Part shown: positions 1-8,600 of the stretch, piece by piece
How positions within the stretch are numbered: position 1 is the stretch's first letter
Layout: each line of letters opens with the position of its first letter
NCBI RefSeq assembly: GCF_014644495.1
Contig: NZ_BMKU01000003.1
Coordinates: 352,007 to 416,006 of the forward strand
Source of the DNA: Pseudarthrobacter polychromogenes
GTDB taxonomy: Bacteria; Actinomycetota; Actinomycetes; Actinomycetales; Micrococcaceae
Direction: 5' to 3'
DNA length: 64,000 bases
The notes under the pieces: generated by a model
Told to the model about the DNA's origin: nothing
What the model saw: the letters and a program-made list of their open reading frames with translations, nothing else
The model's database searches: none
Made by a program: the position numbers and the translations under genes

Positions 1-792
1 CTGGAAGGGCTCGCCGCCGATGAGGAGGAAGCGCGTCCCGGGGAGCGCCTGCACCTGCAGCTCCGCACGGCCGGTGCCCAGGTAGCCCAGCGGGCCCGGT
101 GGAACCTCCTGCCCGTCCACCGCGAGGCCGCCGTCGAGCACCAGGATGCCGTGCTCAAACCCCGCGTTCAGCGGCAGCACGGCGGCGCCTTCACACAAAA
201 TGTCCGCACCCACGATTGGTGAGTACATGGTGGCGGCGGAAGTTGCGCCGGCAAATTCGCCCACCATCACCGTGGCGGTGAAACCCTTACCGCTGACCTG
301 GGGAAGTTCGCGGTGCTGTTCGAAGGCCGGCTCCCGGTGCCGTTCACCGCCGGGCAGGGCAACCCAGAGCTGCAGCCCGCGCTGCACCGGCAGGGCTTCC
401 CCGGCTGGCGGAAGCACGGCGAACTCGGAATGGGAGACGCCGTGGCCCGCCGTCATGATGTTCAGTTCACCCGGCCGGACCACAACATCGCTGCCCACGC
501 TGTCCCGGTGGCGGATGCGGCCGGCCAGCGGCCAGGTCACTGTCTGCAGGCCGGTGTGGGGGTGGGGAAGCACGGACATGGCAGTCCGGTCCGGGCCGAA
601 GCTGTCCAGGAAACACCATGCCCCGATGGTGGGGAGGCCACGCTGCGGAAGCGTCCGCTGGACGTTCATGGCGCGGACTCCGCCGAGCGGCACTTCGCGT
701 TGCGGCCACAGCTGCAGGCAGGGTCCGGAACTGCTTTCAGGGGCCGCCGGCGGACAGAGTTCCTGCTGCGGTGCTATTTCCAAATTGGTCAC
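1..792 (-). CDS. Pirin family protein (3' end cut by window edge)
   Basis: The minus-strand frame reads from a GTG at 792 to the window edge, giving 264 residues without a stop. It shows the pirin bicupin signature: HPHTG, then a TAGHGVSHSE block whose His and Glu, with the HPH histidines, are the metal ligands in known pirins. The C-terminal part has the second cupin and a LLIGGEPF ending typical of the family, so only a short tail is missing. Pirins are cupins of varied role (quercetinase-like oxidation, redox sensing), so the substrate cannot be inferred. An internal ATG at 669 is an alternative start. It diverges from the osmoprotectant operon across 248 bp. Confidence 0.85.
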   Translation of the reverse strand, partial: MTNLEIAPQQELCPPAAPESSSGPCLQLWPQREVPLGGVRAMNVQRTLPQRGLPTIGAWCFLDSFGPDRTAMSVLPHPHTGLQTVTWPLAGRIRHRDSVGSDVVVRPGELNIMTAGHGVSHSEFAVLPPAGEALPVQRGLQLWVALPGGERHREPAFEQHRELPQVSGKGFTATVMVGEFAGATSAATMYSPIVGADILCEGAAVLPLNAGFEHGILVLDGGLAVDGQEVPPGPLGYLGTGRAELQVQALPGTRFLLIGGEPFQ

Positions 793-1040
793 CCCACCAC
801 TTTAGGCCGGTCTTCCCGCGGCGGAACAGCGCCCAGAGCCATGATGGTTCCCGGCCGGAAGGACGGTTCCCATCCGGCACGCCCGCGGCTCCGAATGGTT
901 ACAGTAGGGATTCCTTTGCCCGGATTCGGGGCGCTGCAGGTGTTGCCGGCCCCGGTTTGGGTTACCGTAACTATCAGCGTGCTGATGACAATGTCGCGGT
1001 GCTTCCAGAGGCCGTCCCAGAGAACAGGTGAGTCCGCGCC

Positions 1041-2141
1041 ATGGACCAGGCCATGATCGAGTTTCAGAGCGTTACCAAGCAGTTCCAGGGCGGGCAGCCG
1101 GCCGTGGACAACCTTTCCATGTCCATCGCCAAGGGCTCCATTACCGTCTTCGTGGGCCCGTCAGGCTGCGGCAAGACAACCTCGCTGCGGATGATCAACC
1201 GGATGGTGGAACCTACCTCCGGGACCATCACGGTGGACGGCAAGGATGTCACCTCCGTGCCGGCGCCCGAACTCCGCCGCTCCATGGGGTACGTGATGCA
1301 GTCGGCCGGGCTGCTGCCCCACCGCTCCGTGCTGGACAACATTGCCACCGTTCCCCGGCTGAACGGCGTGTCCAAGGCGGATGCCCGCCGCCGCGCGGAG
1401 GAGCTCCTGGACGTTGTGGGCCTGGCCCGGCCGCTCGCCAAGCGTTACCCGTCCCAACTCTCCGGCGGCCAGCAGCAGCGCGTAGGGGTAGCCCGCGCGC
1501 TCGCCGCCGATCCACCCATTTTGCTCATGGATGAGCCGTTCAGCGCCGTGGATCCCGTGGTCCGGGACGAGCTCCAGCAGGAGCTGCTGCGGCTCCAGAA
1601 GGACCTGGCCAAGACCATCGTCTTCGTCACGCACGACATCGATGAAGCCACCGTGCTGGGCGACAGGGTGGCCGTCTTCGCGGTGGGCGGAAAACTGGCG
1701 CAGTACGCCACGCCGGAGGAAATCCTCCGTGCCCCCGCGAACGACTTCGTGGCCTCCTTCGTGGGACGGGACCGGGGGTTCCGGCACCTTGGCTTTACCG
1801 CTTCCGACGGCGTGACCCTCCACTCGGTGCCGACAATCGTCCGCGGCCGCAGCGGCTCCGGAACCGATCCGGACGCAACAAGCGGCTGGCAGCTGGTGGT
1901 GGACGAAGGGATGCGCCCGCTGGGCTGGTCCACGCCCGGCACTTCCACCGGCCTCATTCCGGGAGGTTCGTTGTTCCGCCCCGGGGAAAGCCTCCGCCGC
2001 GCACTGGACGCTGCGCTGTCCTCGCCGTCGGGCCTCGGCGTCGCAGTGGATACGGAGGGCCGGGTGCAGGGTGTCATCCGGGGCGGCGAAGTACTGGCCC
2101 TCATCGAGGAAGCACGCCAGCTCCGTCAGGCTGCACTCTGA
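1041..2141 (+). CDS. opuCA: Osmoprotectant (glycine betaine/choline) ABC transporter ATP-binding protein
   Basis: A 366-residue ABC ATPase with Walker A GPSGCGKTT (39-47), signature LSGGQ (140-144) and Walker B LLMDEP (161-166). The extended C-terminal region after about residue 240 is the accessory part seen in OpuCA/ProV-type ATPases. It would power uptake of quaternary ammonium compatible solutes at the membrane. It is the first gene of a four-gene operon: its TGA overlaps the ATG of the permease by one base. A second ATG four codons in (1053) is a possible start. Substrate is inferred from the operon layout, not from a specific residue pattern. Confidence 0.9.
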   Translation: MDQAMIEFQSVTKQFQGGQPAVDNLSMSIAKGSITVFVGPSGCGKTTSLRMINRMVEPTSGTITVDGKDVTSVPAPELRRSMGYVMQSAGLLPHRSVLDNIATVPRLNGVSKADARRRAEELLDVVGLARPLAKRYPSQLSGGQQQRVGVARALAADPPILLMDEPFSAVDPVVRDELQQELLRLQKDLAKTIVFVTHDIDEATVLGDRVAVFAVGGKLAQYATPEEILRAPANDFVASFVGRDRGFRHLGFTASDGVTLHSVPTIVRGRSGSGTDPDATSGWQLVVDEGMRPLGWSTPGTSTGLIPGGSLFRPGESLRRALDAALSSPSGLGVAVDTEGRVQGVIRGGEVLALIEEARQLRQAAL

Positions 2142-2821
2142 TGGAGTGGTTCCTGGCCAACATCGACATGGTCCTGGAACGGTCCGGCCAGCACCTGGTG
2201 CTTGCCCTGGTCCCCATGGTCCTGGGACTGGTCATCTCCCTTCCTCTGGCGCAGCTGGCCCGGCAGAACCGGGCCCTCCGCTCGGTGGTGCTGACCGCCT
2301 CCTCGCTTCTGTACACCATTCCGTCACTCGCACTCTTCATCATCCTTCCCACCATCCTGGGCACCAGGATCCTGGACCCGCTCAACGTGGTGGTGGCCCT
2401 GACCATCTACGCGGTTGCGCTCCTGGTCCGTGCCGCACTGGACGCTTTCGACTCGGTGAGCGAGGACGTGGGACAGGCCGCTGTGGCCATGGGATACAAA
2501 CCGCTGGCCCGGTTCCTGCGGGTGGACCTGCCGCTGTCCCTGCCGGTCATGTTCGCAGGGCTCCGGGTGGTGTCCGTCAGCAACATCTCCCTGGTCAGCG
2601 TGGCAGCGCTGCTTGGCATCGGAAACCTGGGCATGCTGTTCACATCAGGACTGCAGCGGGGCTTCATAACGGAAATCGTGGTGGGGATTATTGCCATCCT
2701 TGTCCTCGCCCTGCTGATGGACGCTTTGCTTGTCCTGCTGGAACGGCTCCTCACGCCGTGGGAGCGGGCCGGAAAGATCCGCCCGGGACTGGTGCCGGCC
2801 GCTGAGGGGGACCGGGCATGA
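2141..2821 (+). CDS. opuCB: Osmoprotectant ABC transporter permease
   Basis: A 226-residue polytopic membrane protein with about five to six hydrophobic segments and the BPD_transp_1 type EAA loop (region VGQAAVAMGYKPLARF). It starts one base before the ATPase stop ends and overlaps the next permease by four bases (ATGA), so the genes are translationally coupled. Together with the second permease it should form the heterodimeric channel of an OpuC/OpuB-type importer. Which permease corresponds to CB or CD of Bacillus is arbitrary here. Confidence 0.88.
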   Translation: MEWFLANIDMVLERSGQHLVLALVPMVLGLVISLPLAQLARQNRALRSVVLTASSLLYTIPSLALFIILPTILGTRILDPLNVVVALTIYAVALLVRAALDAFDSVSEDVGQAAVAMGYKPLARFLRVDLPLSLPVMFAGLRVVSVSNISLVSVAALLGIGNLGMLFTSGLQRGFITEIVVGIIAILVLALLMDALLVLLERLLTPWERAGKIRPGLVPAAEGDRA

Positions 2822-3564
2822 GCAACGTTTTCACCGACACCTTCGCCTGGCTGGCCGATCCGCTGCACTGGACCGGCGCCGCAGGAATACCCGCCCGGCT
2901 GGGAGAGCACCTCCAGTACACCGGCCTGGTCATGCTGATCGCTGTTGCCATTGCCGTCCCCGTTGGCATGTACGTGGGCCACACGGGCAGGGGAAGGGTT
3001 GCCGTGGTGGCGCTCGCCGGTGCGCTGCGCGCCTTGCCCACCCTGGGCCTGCTGACACTCTTCGTGCTGCTCGCCGGGATCGGGCTGATGCCGCCCATCT
3101 GGGCGCTCGTTATCCTCACGGTTCCCCCGCTGCTGGCCGGCACCTATGCCGGTATTTCCAGCGTGGACCGCAACGTGGTGGATGCCGCCCGCGCCATGGG
3201 CATGACCGAACTGCAGGTCCTGTTCCGGGCTGAACTGCCCAACGCCCTCACCGTCATGTTTGGCGGCTTCCGGACCGGCGTGCTGCAGGTCATCGCCACG
3301 GTCTCCGTGGTGGCCTACATCAACCTTGGCGGTTTGGGCCGCTACCTTTTCGACGGCCTGGTCCTCAGCGACTTCCCCCAGATGCTCGGTGGGTCCCTGC
3401 TCATCGCAGCGCTGGCCATCGCCGTCGACCTCGTCCTGTCCCTTTTCCAGAGGCTGTTCCTGGCAACAGGCGCCTCCGGCCAGTCCCGCCGCAGCCAGCA
3501 GGCTGCGGCCGATCTCACAGACCCCGTCCTCACGGAGGCTGTGGTACAAGGAGGTAAATCATGA
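2818..3564 (+). CDS. opuCD: Osmoprotectant ABC transporter permease
   Basis: A 248-residue membrane protein of the same BPD_transp_1 family as its upstream neighbour, with an EAA-loop region around VVDAARAMGMTELQVLFRAELPNA split by helices. The start codon overlaps the previous stop (ATGA), and the last codons overlap the ATG of the binding protein. The RBS AAGGAGG for the next gene lies inside its 3' end. It is the partner permease of the osmoprotectant importer. Confidence 0.88.
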   Translation: MSNVFTDTFAWLADPLHWTGAAGIPARLGEHLQYTGLVMLIAVAIAVPVGMYVGHTGRGRVAVVALAGALRALPTLGLLTLFVLLAGIGLMPPIWALVILTVPPLLAGTYAGISSVDRNVVDAARAMGMTELQVLFRAELPNALTVMFGGFRTGVLQVIATVSVVAYINLGGLGRYLFDGLVLSDFPQMLGGSLLIAALAIAVDLVLSLFQRLFLATGASGQSRRSQQAAADLTDPVLTEAVVQGGKS

Positions 3565-4523
3565 AGGAAAGCCGTCCACACCACCTCGGCAGGCGGGCAT
3601 TCAGCGGGCTCGCCGCCGGGCTCGGCCTGGCCATGGCATTGTCCGCGTGCGGAGGGTCCTCCGATCCGCTGAGCAACGCGCCGGCCACCACCGGAGCAGC
3701 CTCCGGGGAAGCAACGTCCCTCGTCGTCGGCTCGGCTGACTTCCCGGAAAGCCAGATCGTGGCGGAACTCTACGCAGGAGCCCTGACCGCCGCCGGCATC
3801 ACCGCCACCACCAAGCCGAACATCGGCTCCCGCGAGGTGTACATCAAGGCCGTCCAGGACGGATCGGTGGATGTGGTTCCGGACTACACGGGCAACCTCC
3901 TGCTGCACGTGGACAAGGAAGCGTCCGAGGAGTCGGCGGAGGACATCGCGGCGGCCCTGCCGGAGAAGCTGCCGGACGGACTGGCGGTGCTGGAACCCTC
4001 CAAGGCCGAGAACAAGGATGCCATGGTGGTCACCAAGGCCACGGCCGAGAAGTACCAGCTGAAGTCCCTCGAGGACCTGGCCAAGGTGTGCAGCGAGATC
4101 GTGGTGGGCGCCCCCGCCACCTTCGCCGAGCGGGCCTACGGGCTGCCCGGCCTGAAGGAGAACTACAACTGCGAGCCGAAGAAACTGGAGCCCTTCAGTG
4201 ACGGCGGCGGTCCCGTGACGCTCAAGGCGCTCCTGGAGGACCAGGTGCAGGTGGCGGACATCTACACCACAACCCCGTCCATCGCCGACAACGATCTTGT
4301 GGTCCTTGAAGACCCCAAGAACAACTTCATCGCCCAGCAGGTGGTTCCGCTGTACAACGAGGCGAAGATGACCGACACGGCCAGGGAGGCCCTCAACTCG
4401 GTGTCCCGCATCCTGACCACCGAGGACCTCATTAACCTGAACCGTGCCGTCAGCGGCAGCCAGAAGCAGGGTGCCAAGGAAGCGGCGGACGCCTGGCTCA
4501 AGGAAAAGGGCATCATCAAGTAG
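3561..4523 (+). CDS. opuCC: Osmoprotectant ABC transporter substrate-binding lipoprotein
   Basis: A 320-residue extracytoplasmic binding protein. The N-terminus has RR, a hydrophobic stretch and lipobox LSAC (Cys30), so it should be lipid-anchored outside the membrane. The body is an OpuAC-type fold (motifs SADFPESQIVAELY, PDYTGNLL) characteristic of glycine betaine/choline/carnitine receptors. The ATG overlaps the permease stop by four bases and follows an AAGGAGG Shine-Dalgarno. It is the last gene of the operon; a 22-bp perfect hairpin follows about 25 bases downstream. Confidence 0.9.
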   Translation: MKESRPHHLGRRAFSGLAAGLGLAMALSACGGSSDPLSNAPATTGAASGEATSLVVGSADFPESQIVAELYAGALTAAGITATTKPNIGSREVYIKAVQDGSVDVVPDYTGNLLLHVDKEASEESAEDIAAALPEKLPDGLAVLEPSKAENKDAMVVTKATAEKYQLKSLEDLAKVCSEIVVGAPATFAERAYGLPGLKENYNCEPKKLEPFSDGGGPVTLKALLEDQVQVADIYTTTPSIADNDLVVLEDPKNNFIAQQVVPLYNEAKMTDTAREALNSVSRILTTEDLINLNRAVSGSQKQGAKEAADAWLKEKGIIK

Positions 4524-4548
4524 GGCTTCCTTCCTGACCACAAGCAGT

Positions 4549-4594
4549 ACGACGGCGGCTGCCGGACTTCCAGAAGTCCGGCAGCCGCCGTCGT
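4549..4594 (+). terminator. Terminator-like hairpin after the opu operon
   Basis: Arms 4549-4570 and 4573-4594 are perfectly complementary over 22 bp with only two bases between. There is no strong U tract, but the position just after the last opu stop and before alaA fits a terminator. Confidence 0.75.
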
Positions 4595-4671
4595 CCGCTC
4601 CGGGTGGCGGCGCGCGCACCCTGTGGCTAAGTCTCAACGGCCGTCCATCCTTCCTGTGGCATATTTGAGGA

Positions 4672-5892
4672 ATGGCAGAATTCAGGCAGTCCACCAAGCT
4701 CAACAACGTCCTTTATGACATTCGTGGGCCGATCCTCCAGGCTGCCCAGCAGATGGAAGCGGAGGGGCACCGGATCCTCAAGCTGAACATCGGAAATCCC
4801 GCGCCGTTTGGCTTTGAAGCGCCGGACGCCATCCTCGTGGACATGATCCGCCACCTGCCGCACGCCCAGGGCTACAGCGATTCCCGGGGCATCTTCTCCG
4901 CACGGACCGCCGTCTCGCAGTACTACCAGACCCGGGACATCCAGAACATCCACGTGGATGACATCTACCTGGGCAACGGCGTCAGCGAACTCATCACCAT
5001 GTCCCTGATGGCCCTGCTCAATGACGGTGACGAAGTCCTGATCCCCACTCCGGACTACCCGCTGTGGACCGCGTCCGTGGCGCTCGCCGGCGGCAGGCCC
5101 GTCCACTACCTCTGCGACGAGGAAACGGGCTGGCAGCCGGACCTTGAGGACATGGAAGCCAAGATCACGCCGCGCACCAAGGGACTCGTGGTCATCAATC
5201 CGAACAACCCCACCGGCGCGGTCTACCCGGAAGAGACGCTGAAGAAGATCGTTGCCCTCGCTGAGAAGCACGGCCTGGTGGTCTTCGCCGACGAGATCTA
5301 CGAAAAGATCCTGTACGAGGACGCAGTCCACATCAATCTGGCCAAACTGACCGGCGACGACGTCCTGTGCCTGACGTTCAGCGGCCTGTCCAAGGCGTAC
5401 CGGGTATGCGGCTACCGGGCCGGCTGGATGGCCATCTCAGGCCCCAAGAAGGACGCGGCGGACTACCTCGAAGGCATCAGCCTCCTGGCCAACATGCGCC
5501 TGTGCGCCAACGTTCCGGCCCAGCATGCCATCCAGACGGCGCTGGGCGGGTACCAGAGCATCAACGACCTGATCCTGCCCGGCGGGCGCCTGCTGGAGCA
5601 GCGCAACAAGGCCTACGACATGCTCAACGCCATCCCCGGCGTGAGCACCCAGCAGGCGCGGGGCGCACTCTACCTCTTCCCGAAGCTGGACCCCGAGGTC
5701 TACCACATCCGCGACGACGAGAAGTTCGTCCTGGACCTGCTCAGGGAACAAAAGATCCTGGTGTCCCACGGCAGGGCCTTCAACTGGGTCCGCCCGGACC
5801 ACTTCCGCATGGTCACCCTGCCCAACGTCAAGGACATCGAAGAAGCGGTGGGCCGGATGGGGGACTTCCTCAGCAGGTACCAGGGCAACTAG
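4672..5892 (+). CDS. alaA: PLP-dependent aminotransferase, AlaA type (glutamate-pyruvate transaminase)
   Basis: A 406-residue fold-type I aminotransferase. The opening matches the AlaA/YfbQ group (LYDIRGPI, LNIGNPAPFGF). PLP is bound through Lys241 in the SGLSKAYRVCGYRAGW segment, with NPNNPTGAVY and the final RMVTLP arginine region present. AlaA makes alanine from pyruvate with glutamate as donor. The ATG at 4672 follows TGAGGA, and CATATT sits six bases upstream of that, so expression may be leaderless or use the weak SD. It is a single gene; the next ORF starts 51 bases later. Confidence 0.88.
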   Translation: MAEFRQSTKLNNVLYDIRGPILQAAQQMEAEGHRILKLNIGNPAPFGFEAPDAILVDMIRHLPHAQGYSDSRGIFSARTAVSQYYQTRDIQNIHVDDIYLGNGVSELITMSLMALLNDGDEVLIPTPDYPLWTASVALAGGRPVHYLCDEETGWQPDLEDMEAKITPRTKGLVVINPNNPTGAVYPEETLKKIVALAEKHGLVVFADEIYEKILYEDAVHINLAKLTGDDVLCLTFSGLSKAYRVCGYRAGWMAISGPKKDAADYLEGISLLANMRLCANVPAQHAIQTALGGYQSINDLILPGGRLLEQRNKAYDMLNAIPGVSTQQARGALYLFPKLDPEVYHIRDDEKFVLDLLREQKILVSHGRAFNWVRPDHFRMVTLPNVKDIEEAVGRMGDFLSRYQGN

Positions 5893-5943
5893 CCTGTGCT
5901 CACGGGCGCTTCGATCCCGTGGAACTTCGCGAAAGGATTTCCC

Positions 5944-6798
5944 ATGTCCGCCGCCACAGGCTTTGATCAGCACCCCTCTGAGACCCTGCGGGCAGGAAAG
6001 GGTTTTTCGCTGGCCGGCGTGGACCCTGATTCCACGCCGGGCTTCAAGGGCACCAAGGAGGACGGCCAGGCCCTGCTGGCGGAACTCGACGACGGGCTGG
6101 CGGAACTGCAGGAAAAGCTGTTCGCCGAGTCCCGGTTCGGCGGCCGCAAGCGTCTCCTGCTGATCCTCCAGGCCATGGACACCGCGGGCAAGGGCGGCAT
6201 CGTCAACCATGTGATGGCCGCTATGGATCCCCAAGGTGTGCAGTTCAAGGCCTTCAAGGCTCCCACGGATGAAGAAAAATCCTACGATTTCCTGTGGCGG
6301 ATCGAAAAGGAAGTACCCGCCGCCGGGATGGTGGGGGTGTTCGACCGTTCCCACTACGAGGACGTCCTGATCCACCGCGTCCACCGCTGGGCCAGCCCGG
6401 AGGAGATCAAGCGCCGGTACGTGGCCATCAACGAGTTCGAGGCCAGGCTCAGCAGTTCCGGAACCACGGTGGTCAAGGTGATGCTCCACATCAGTGGAGA
6501 CGAGCAGAAGGAGCGGCTGCTGGCCCGGCTGGACAACCCGGCCAAGCACTGGAAGTACAGCCGCGGCGACCTTGACGAGCGGGCTTTCTGGGAGGACTAC
6601 ATGAGCGCCTACCAGGCTGCCATCGATGAAACCAACACCCCGAATGCGCCCTGGCACGTGGTCCCTGCCAACAAGAAGTGGTTCGCCCGGATCGCCGTGC
6701 AGCAGCTGCTGCTCGGTGCCCTCAACGGCATGGACCTTCAATGGCCCAAGGCCGAGTTCGACGTCGCCCTGGAACGCGAGCTGGTAGTGCGGTCCTGA
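5944..6798 (+). CDS. PPK2-family polyphosphate:nucleotide phosphotransferase
   Basis: 284 residues when started at ATG 5944, chosen because GAAAGGA lies 8 bases upstream; the frame is open back to 5896. Walker A-like MDTAGKGG (78-85) and the Walker B-like block GVFDRSHYEDV (131-141) are the hallmarks of PPK2, followed by HISGDEQKERLLARLDNPAKHWK. PPK2 enzymes transfer phosphate between polyphosphate and nucleotides (ADP/AMP/GDP). The class (I, II or III) cannot be set from reading alone. It converges on xseB. Confidence 0.9.
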   Translation: MSAATGFDQHPSETLRAGKGFSLAGVDPDSTPGFKGTKEDGQALLAELDDGLAELQEKLFAESRFGGRKRLLLILQAMDTAGKGGIVNHVMAAMDPQGVQFKAFKAPTDEEKSYDFLWRIEKEVPAAGMVGVFDRSHYEDVLIHRVHRWASPEEIKRRYVAINEFEARLSSSGTTVVKVMLHISGDEQKERLLARLDNPAKHWKYSRGDLDERAFWEDYMSAYQAAIDETNTPNAPWHVVPANKKWFARIAVQQLLLGALNGMDLQWPKAEFDVALERELVVRS

Positions 6799-6823
6799 CG
6801 CTTCCTTTCAGCCCGCGGCGGGC

Positions 6824-7042
6824 CTAGAGCGGCTGGTCGCGGGCAGCTGCCAGCCGCTTCCGGGCGCCTTCCAGCCATTCCTCGCACCGTGCGGCCAGGG
6901 CCTCGCCGCGTTCCCACAGGGCCAGGGATTCTTCAAGACTGGCGCCGCCGGCCTCAAGTTTTCCCACCACAGCGATGAGCTGCTCACGGGCCTCCTCATA
7001 GCTCAGTGCCTGGATGTCGGCCGCTGGTTTCTGCTCAGTCAT
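6824..7042 (-). CDS. xseB: Exodeoxyribonuclease VII small subunit
   Basis: A 72-residue protein with the XseB pattern SYEEAREQLIAVVGKLE followed by LEESLALWERGEAL, a helical hairpin. It overlaps the 3' end of xseA by eight bases, which implies translational coupling. XseB and XseA together form exonuclease VII, which degrades single-stranded DNA in both directions to oligonucleotides. Confidence 0.92.
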   Translation of the reverse strand: MTEQKPAADIQALSYEEAREQLIAVVGKLEAGGASLEESLALWERGEALAARCEEWLEGARKRLAAARDQPL

Positions 7043-8375
7043 TCAGTTCTCCGGTTTCGGTAATGGGCTGTTCAAGTGTCCCGGTGGAGGTTGCGCCGAA
7101 TCGGCCTTCAGCCACGCGGATGGACAGGGGCGAGCCGGGCGGAGCTTCGGCCGGGCGGCGCACCACGGCATGGCCGGCGGTGCCGGCTTCTTCCGCCCGC
7201 TTTCCGGCGAGTTCGACGACGGCGTACCCCCGGTCCAGCGTCTTCTGCGGCGACAGCGCCCGCACCTGGGCTTTCAGGTGCTCCAGCTGGTCGGCCGCGC
7301 GGACCACGGAGGAGCTGACGGCGGCGGAGGACCTCCGGAGCAGCCGCTCAATTTCCTCGGACCGGATGGTCACGAGTCCTTCCGGCGCTGCCAGCACGGG
7401 CCGTGAGTGGAGGGACGCCAGGCGGTCCGATTCCCTGTCCACCAGGCGTTCCATGCACCGGCGCAGCTGCACCCTTGCCTGGCGGACCCCTGCCAGTTCC
7501 TCGGATACTTCCGGGACTATCCGCTTGGCGGCGTCCGTGGGCGTGGAAGCCCTTAGGTCAGCGACGTCGTCCAGCAGCGGACGGTCCGCCTCGTGGCCGA
7601 TGGCGCTGACCACCGGGGTGGCGGCGGCGGCCACGGCACGGATCAGTTCTTCGCTGTTGAAGGGCAGGAGGTCTTCCAGGGCTCCGCCGCCGCGGGCGAT
7701 CACGATGACATCCACTTCGGGCAGGGCGTCCAGGTCGCGGAGGGCGCGGACCACCTGGGCCACCGCGGTGTTCCCCTGCACTGCCACCTCCCGGATTTCG
7801 AACTCGACTGCCGGCCAGCGCAGGGCTGCGTTGCGCAGGATGTCCTTCTTGGCGTCGGAATCGCGGCCGGTAATGAGGCCGATGCGGTGCGGCAGCAGGG
7901 GCAGGGGCTTCTTGCGGGAGTCCGCGAAGAGCCCTTCGGCGGAGAGCGCCTGGCGCAGCCGCTCGATCCGGGCCAGGAGATCGCCCAGGCCCACCGGCCT
8001 GATGTCCCTGACCAACATGTTCAGCCGGCCGGTCTTGAGCCAGAATTCCGGCTTCAGCAAGGCAACCACGCGGGAGCCCCGCTCCAGCGGCAGGTTCTGG
8101 CGCTCCAGCACCTTGGTCCACACGGACGCAGGCAGCGACACCTCGGCGTCGACATCCCGCAGGGTGAGGTAGGCGTTGGTGCCCCGGCGGTTCAGCTCAA
8201 TAACCTGCCCTTCAACCCAAGCAGACGGCGTACGGTCGATATGGGCTTTGAGCTTCTGTGACAGCAGCTGGAGCGGCCACGGATTGTCCGGGCTGGTCTC
8301 GGCAGCAGTGGCAGGCAGGGTGGTGGGCGGCTCGAGCTGCTGGCCGGGGACCGGAAGCGACGCCTGTTCAGACAT
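7035..8375 (-). CDS. xseA: Exodeoxyribonuclease VII large subunit
   Basis: 446 residues from ATG 8375; the frame extends to a TTG at 8459, but the N-terminal extra 28 residues look non-conserved, so 8375 is preferred. An N-terminal OB fold (WPLQLLSQKLKAHID, WVEGQVIEL) binds ssDNA, and the central catalytic region has LPHRIGLITGRDSDAKKDIL, VIVIARGGGALEDLLPFNSE and AIGHEADRPL. A coiled-coil region follows, and the tail has the SPQKTLDRGYAVV motif. It functions with XseB encoded directly downstream. Confidence in the exact start is moderate. Confidence 0.92.
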   Translation of the reverse strand: MSEQASLPVPGQQLEPPTTLPATAAETSPDNPWPLQLLSQKLKAHIDRTPSAWVEGQVIELNRRGTNAYLTLRDVDAEVSLPASVWTKVLERQNLPLERGSRVVALLKPEFWLKTGRLNMLVRDIRPVGLGDLLARIERLRQALSAEGLFADSRKKPLPLLPHRIGLITGRDSDAKKDILRNAALRWPAVEFEIREVAVQGNTAVAQVVRALRDLDALPEVDVIVIARGGGALEDLLPFNSEELIRAVAAAATPVVSAIGHEADRPLLDDVADLRASTPTDAAKRIVPEVSEELAGVRQARVQLRRCMERLVDRESDRLASLHSRPVLAAPEGLVTIRSEEIERLLRRSSAAVSSSVVRAADQLEHLKAQVRALSPQKTLDRGYAVVELAGKRAEEAGTAGHAVVRRPAEAPPGSPLSIRVAEGRFGATSTGTLEQPITETGELND

Positions 8376-8457
8376 GCGGACGCTCGTGGCGGGCTGGAGC
8401 TGCGGGCATGGGGTCCTTCGTCCGTTGGTCGGCTGGTTGTTTCGGAGCGCTCGTTGC

Positions 8458-8485
8458 AATAAAAGCTGGTTGAAATAAAAGCTGG
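8458..8485. repeat. Two 12-bp AT-rich direct repeats upstream of xseA
   Basis: The sequence AATAAAAGCTGG occurs at 8458-8469 and again at 8474-8485, a 16-bp period, in an otherwise GC-rich intergenic region upstream of xseA. Role unknown; it may hold the xseAB promoter or an operator. Confidence 0.6.
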
Positions 8486-8600
8486 CGGTGTCCGGCGGTC
8501 ATTCAACCTTATCCATAAGCTCTACCACCACGGACTGACAAGGGTGCCGCCCGGGGCCCGCCTAGGATGGGGTGACCCCTGCCAACATGAAGGATCCTCC

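Noticed and set aside
3342..4706. A 454-codon minus-strand frame opposite the osmoprotectant binding protein
   Set aside because: Shadow frame crossing a strong terminator hairpin and an intact operon end.
8376..8459. N-terminal extension of XseA from a TTG at 8459
   Set aside because: The extra 28 residues look unlike family N-termini and run into the AT-rich direct repeat; ATG 8375 gives a typical start.
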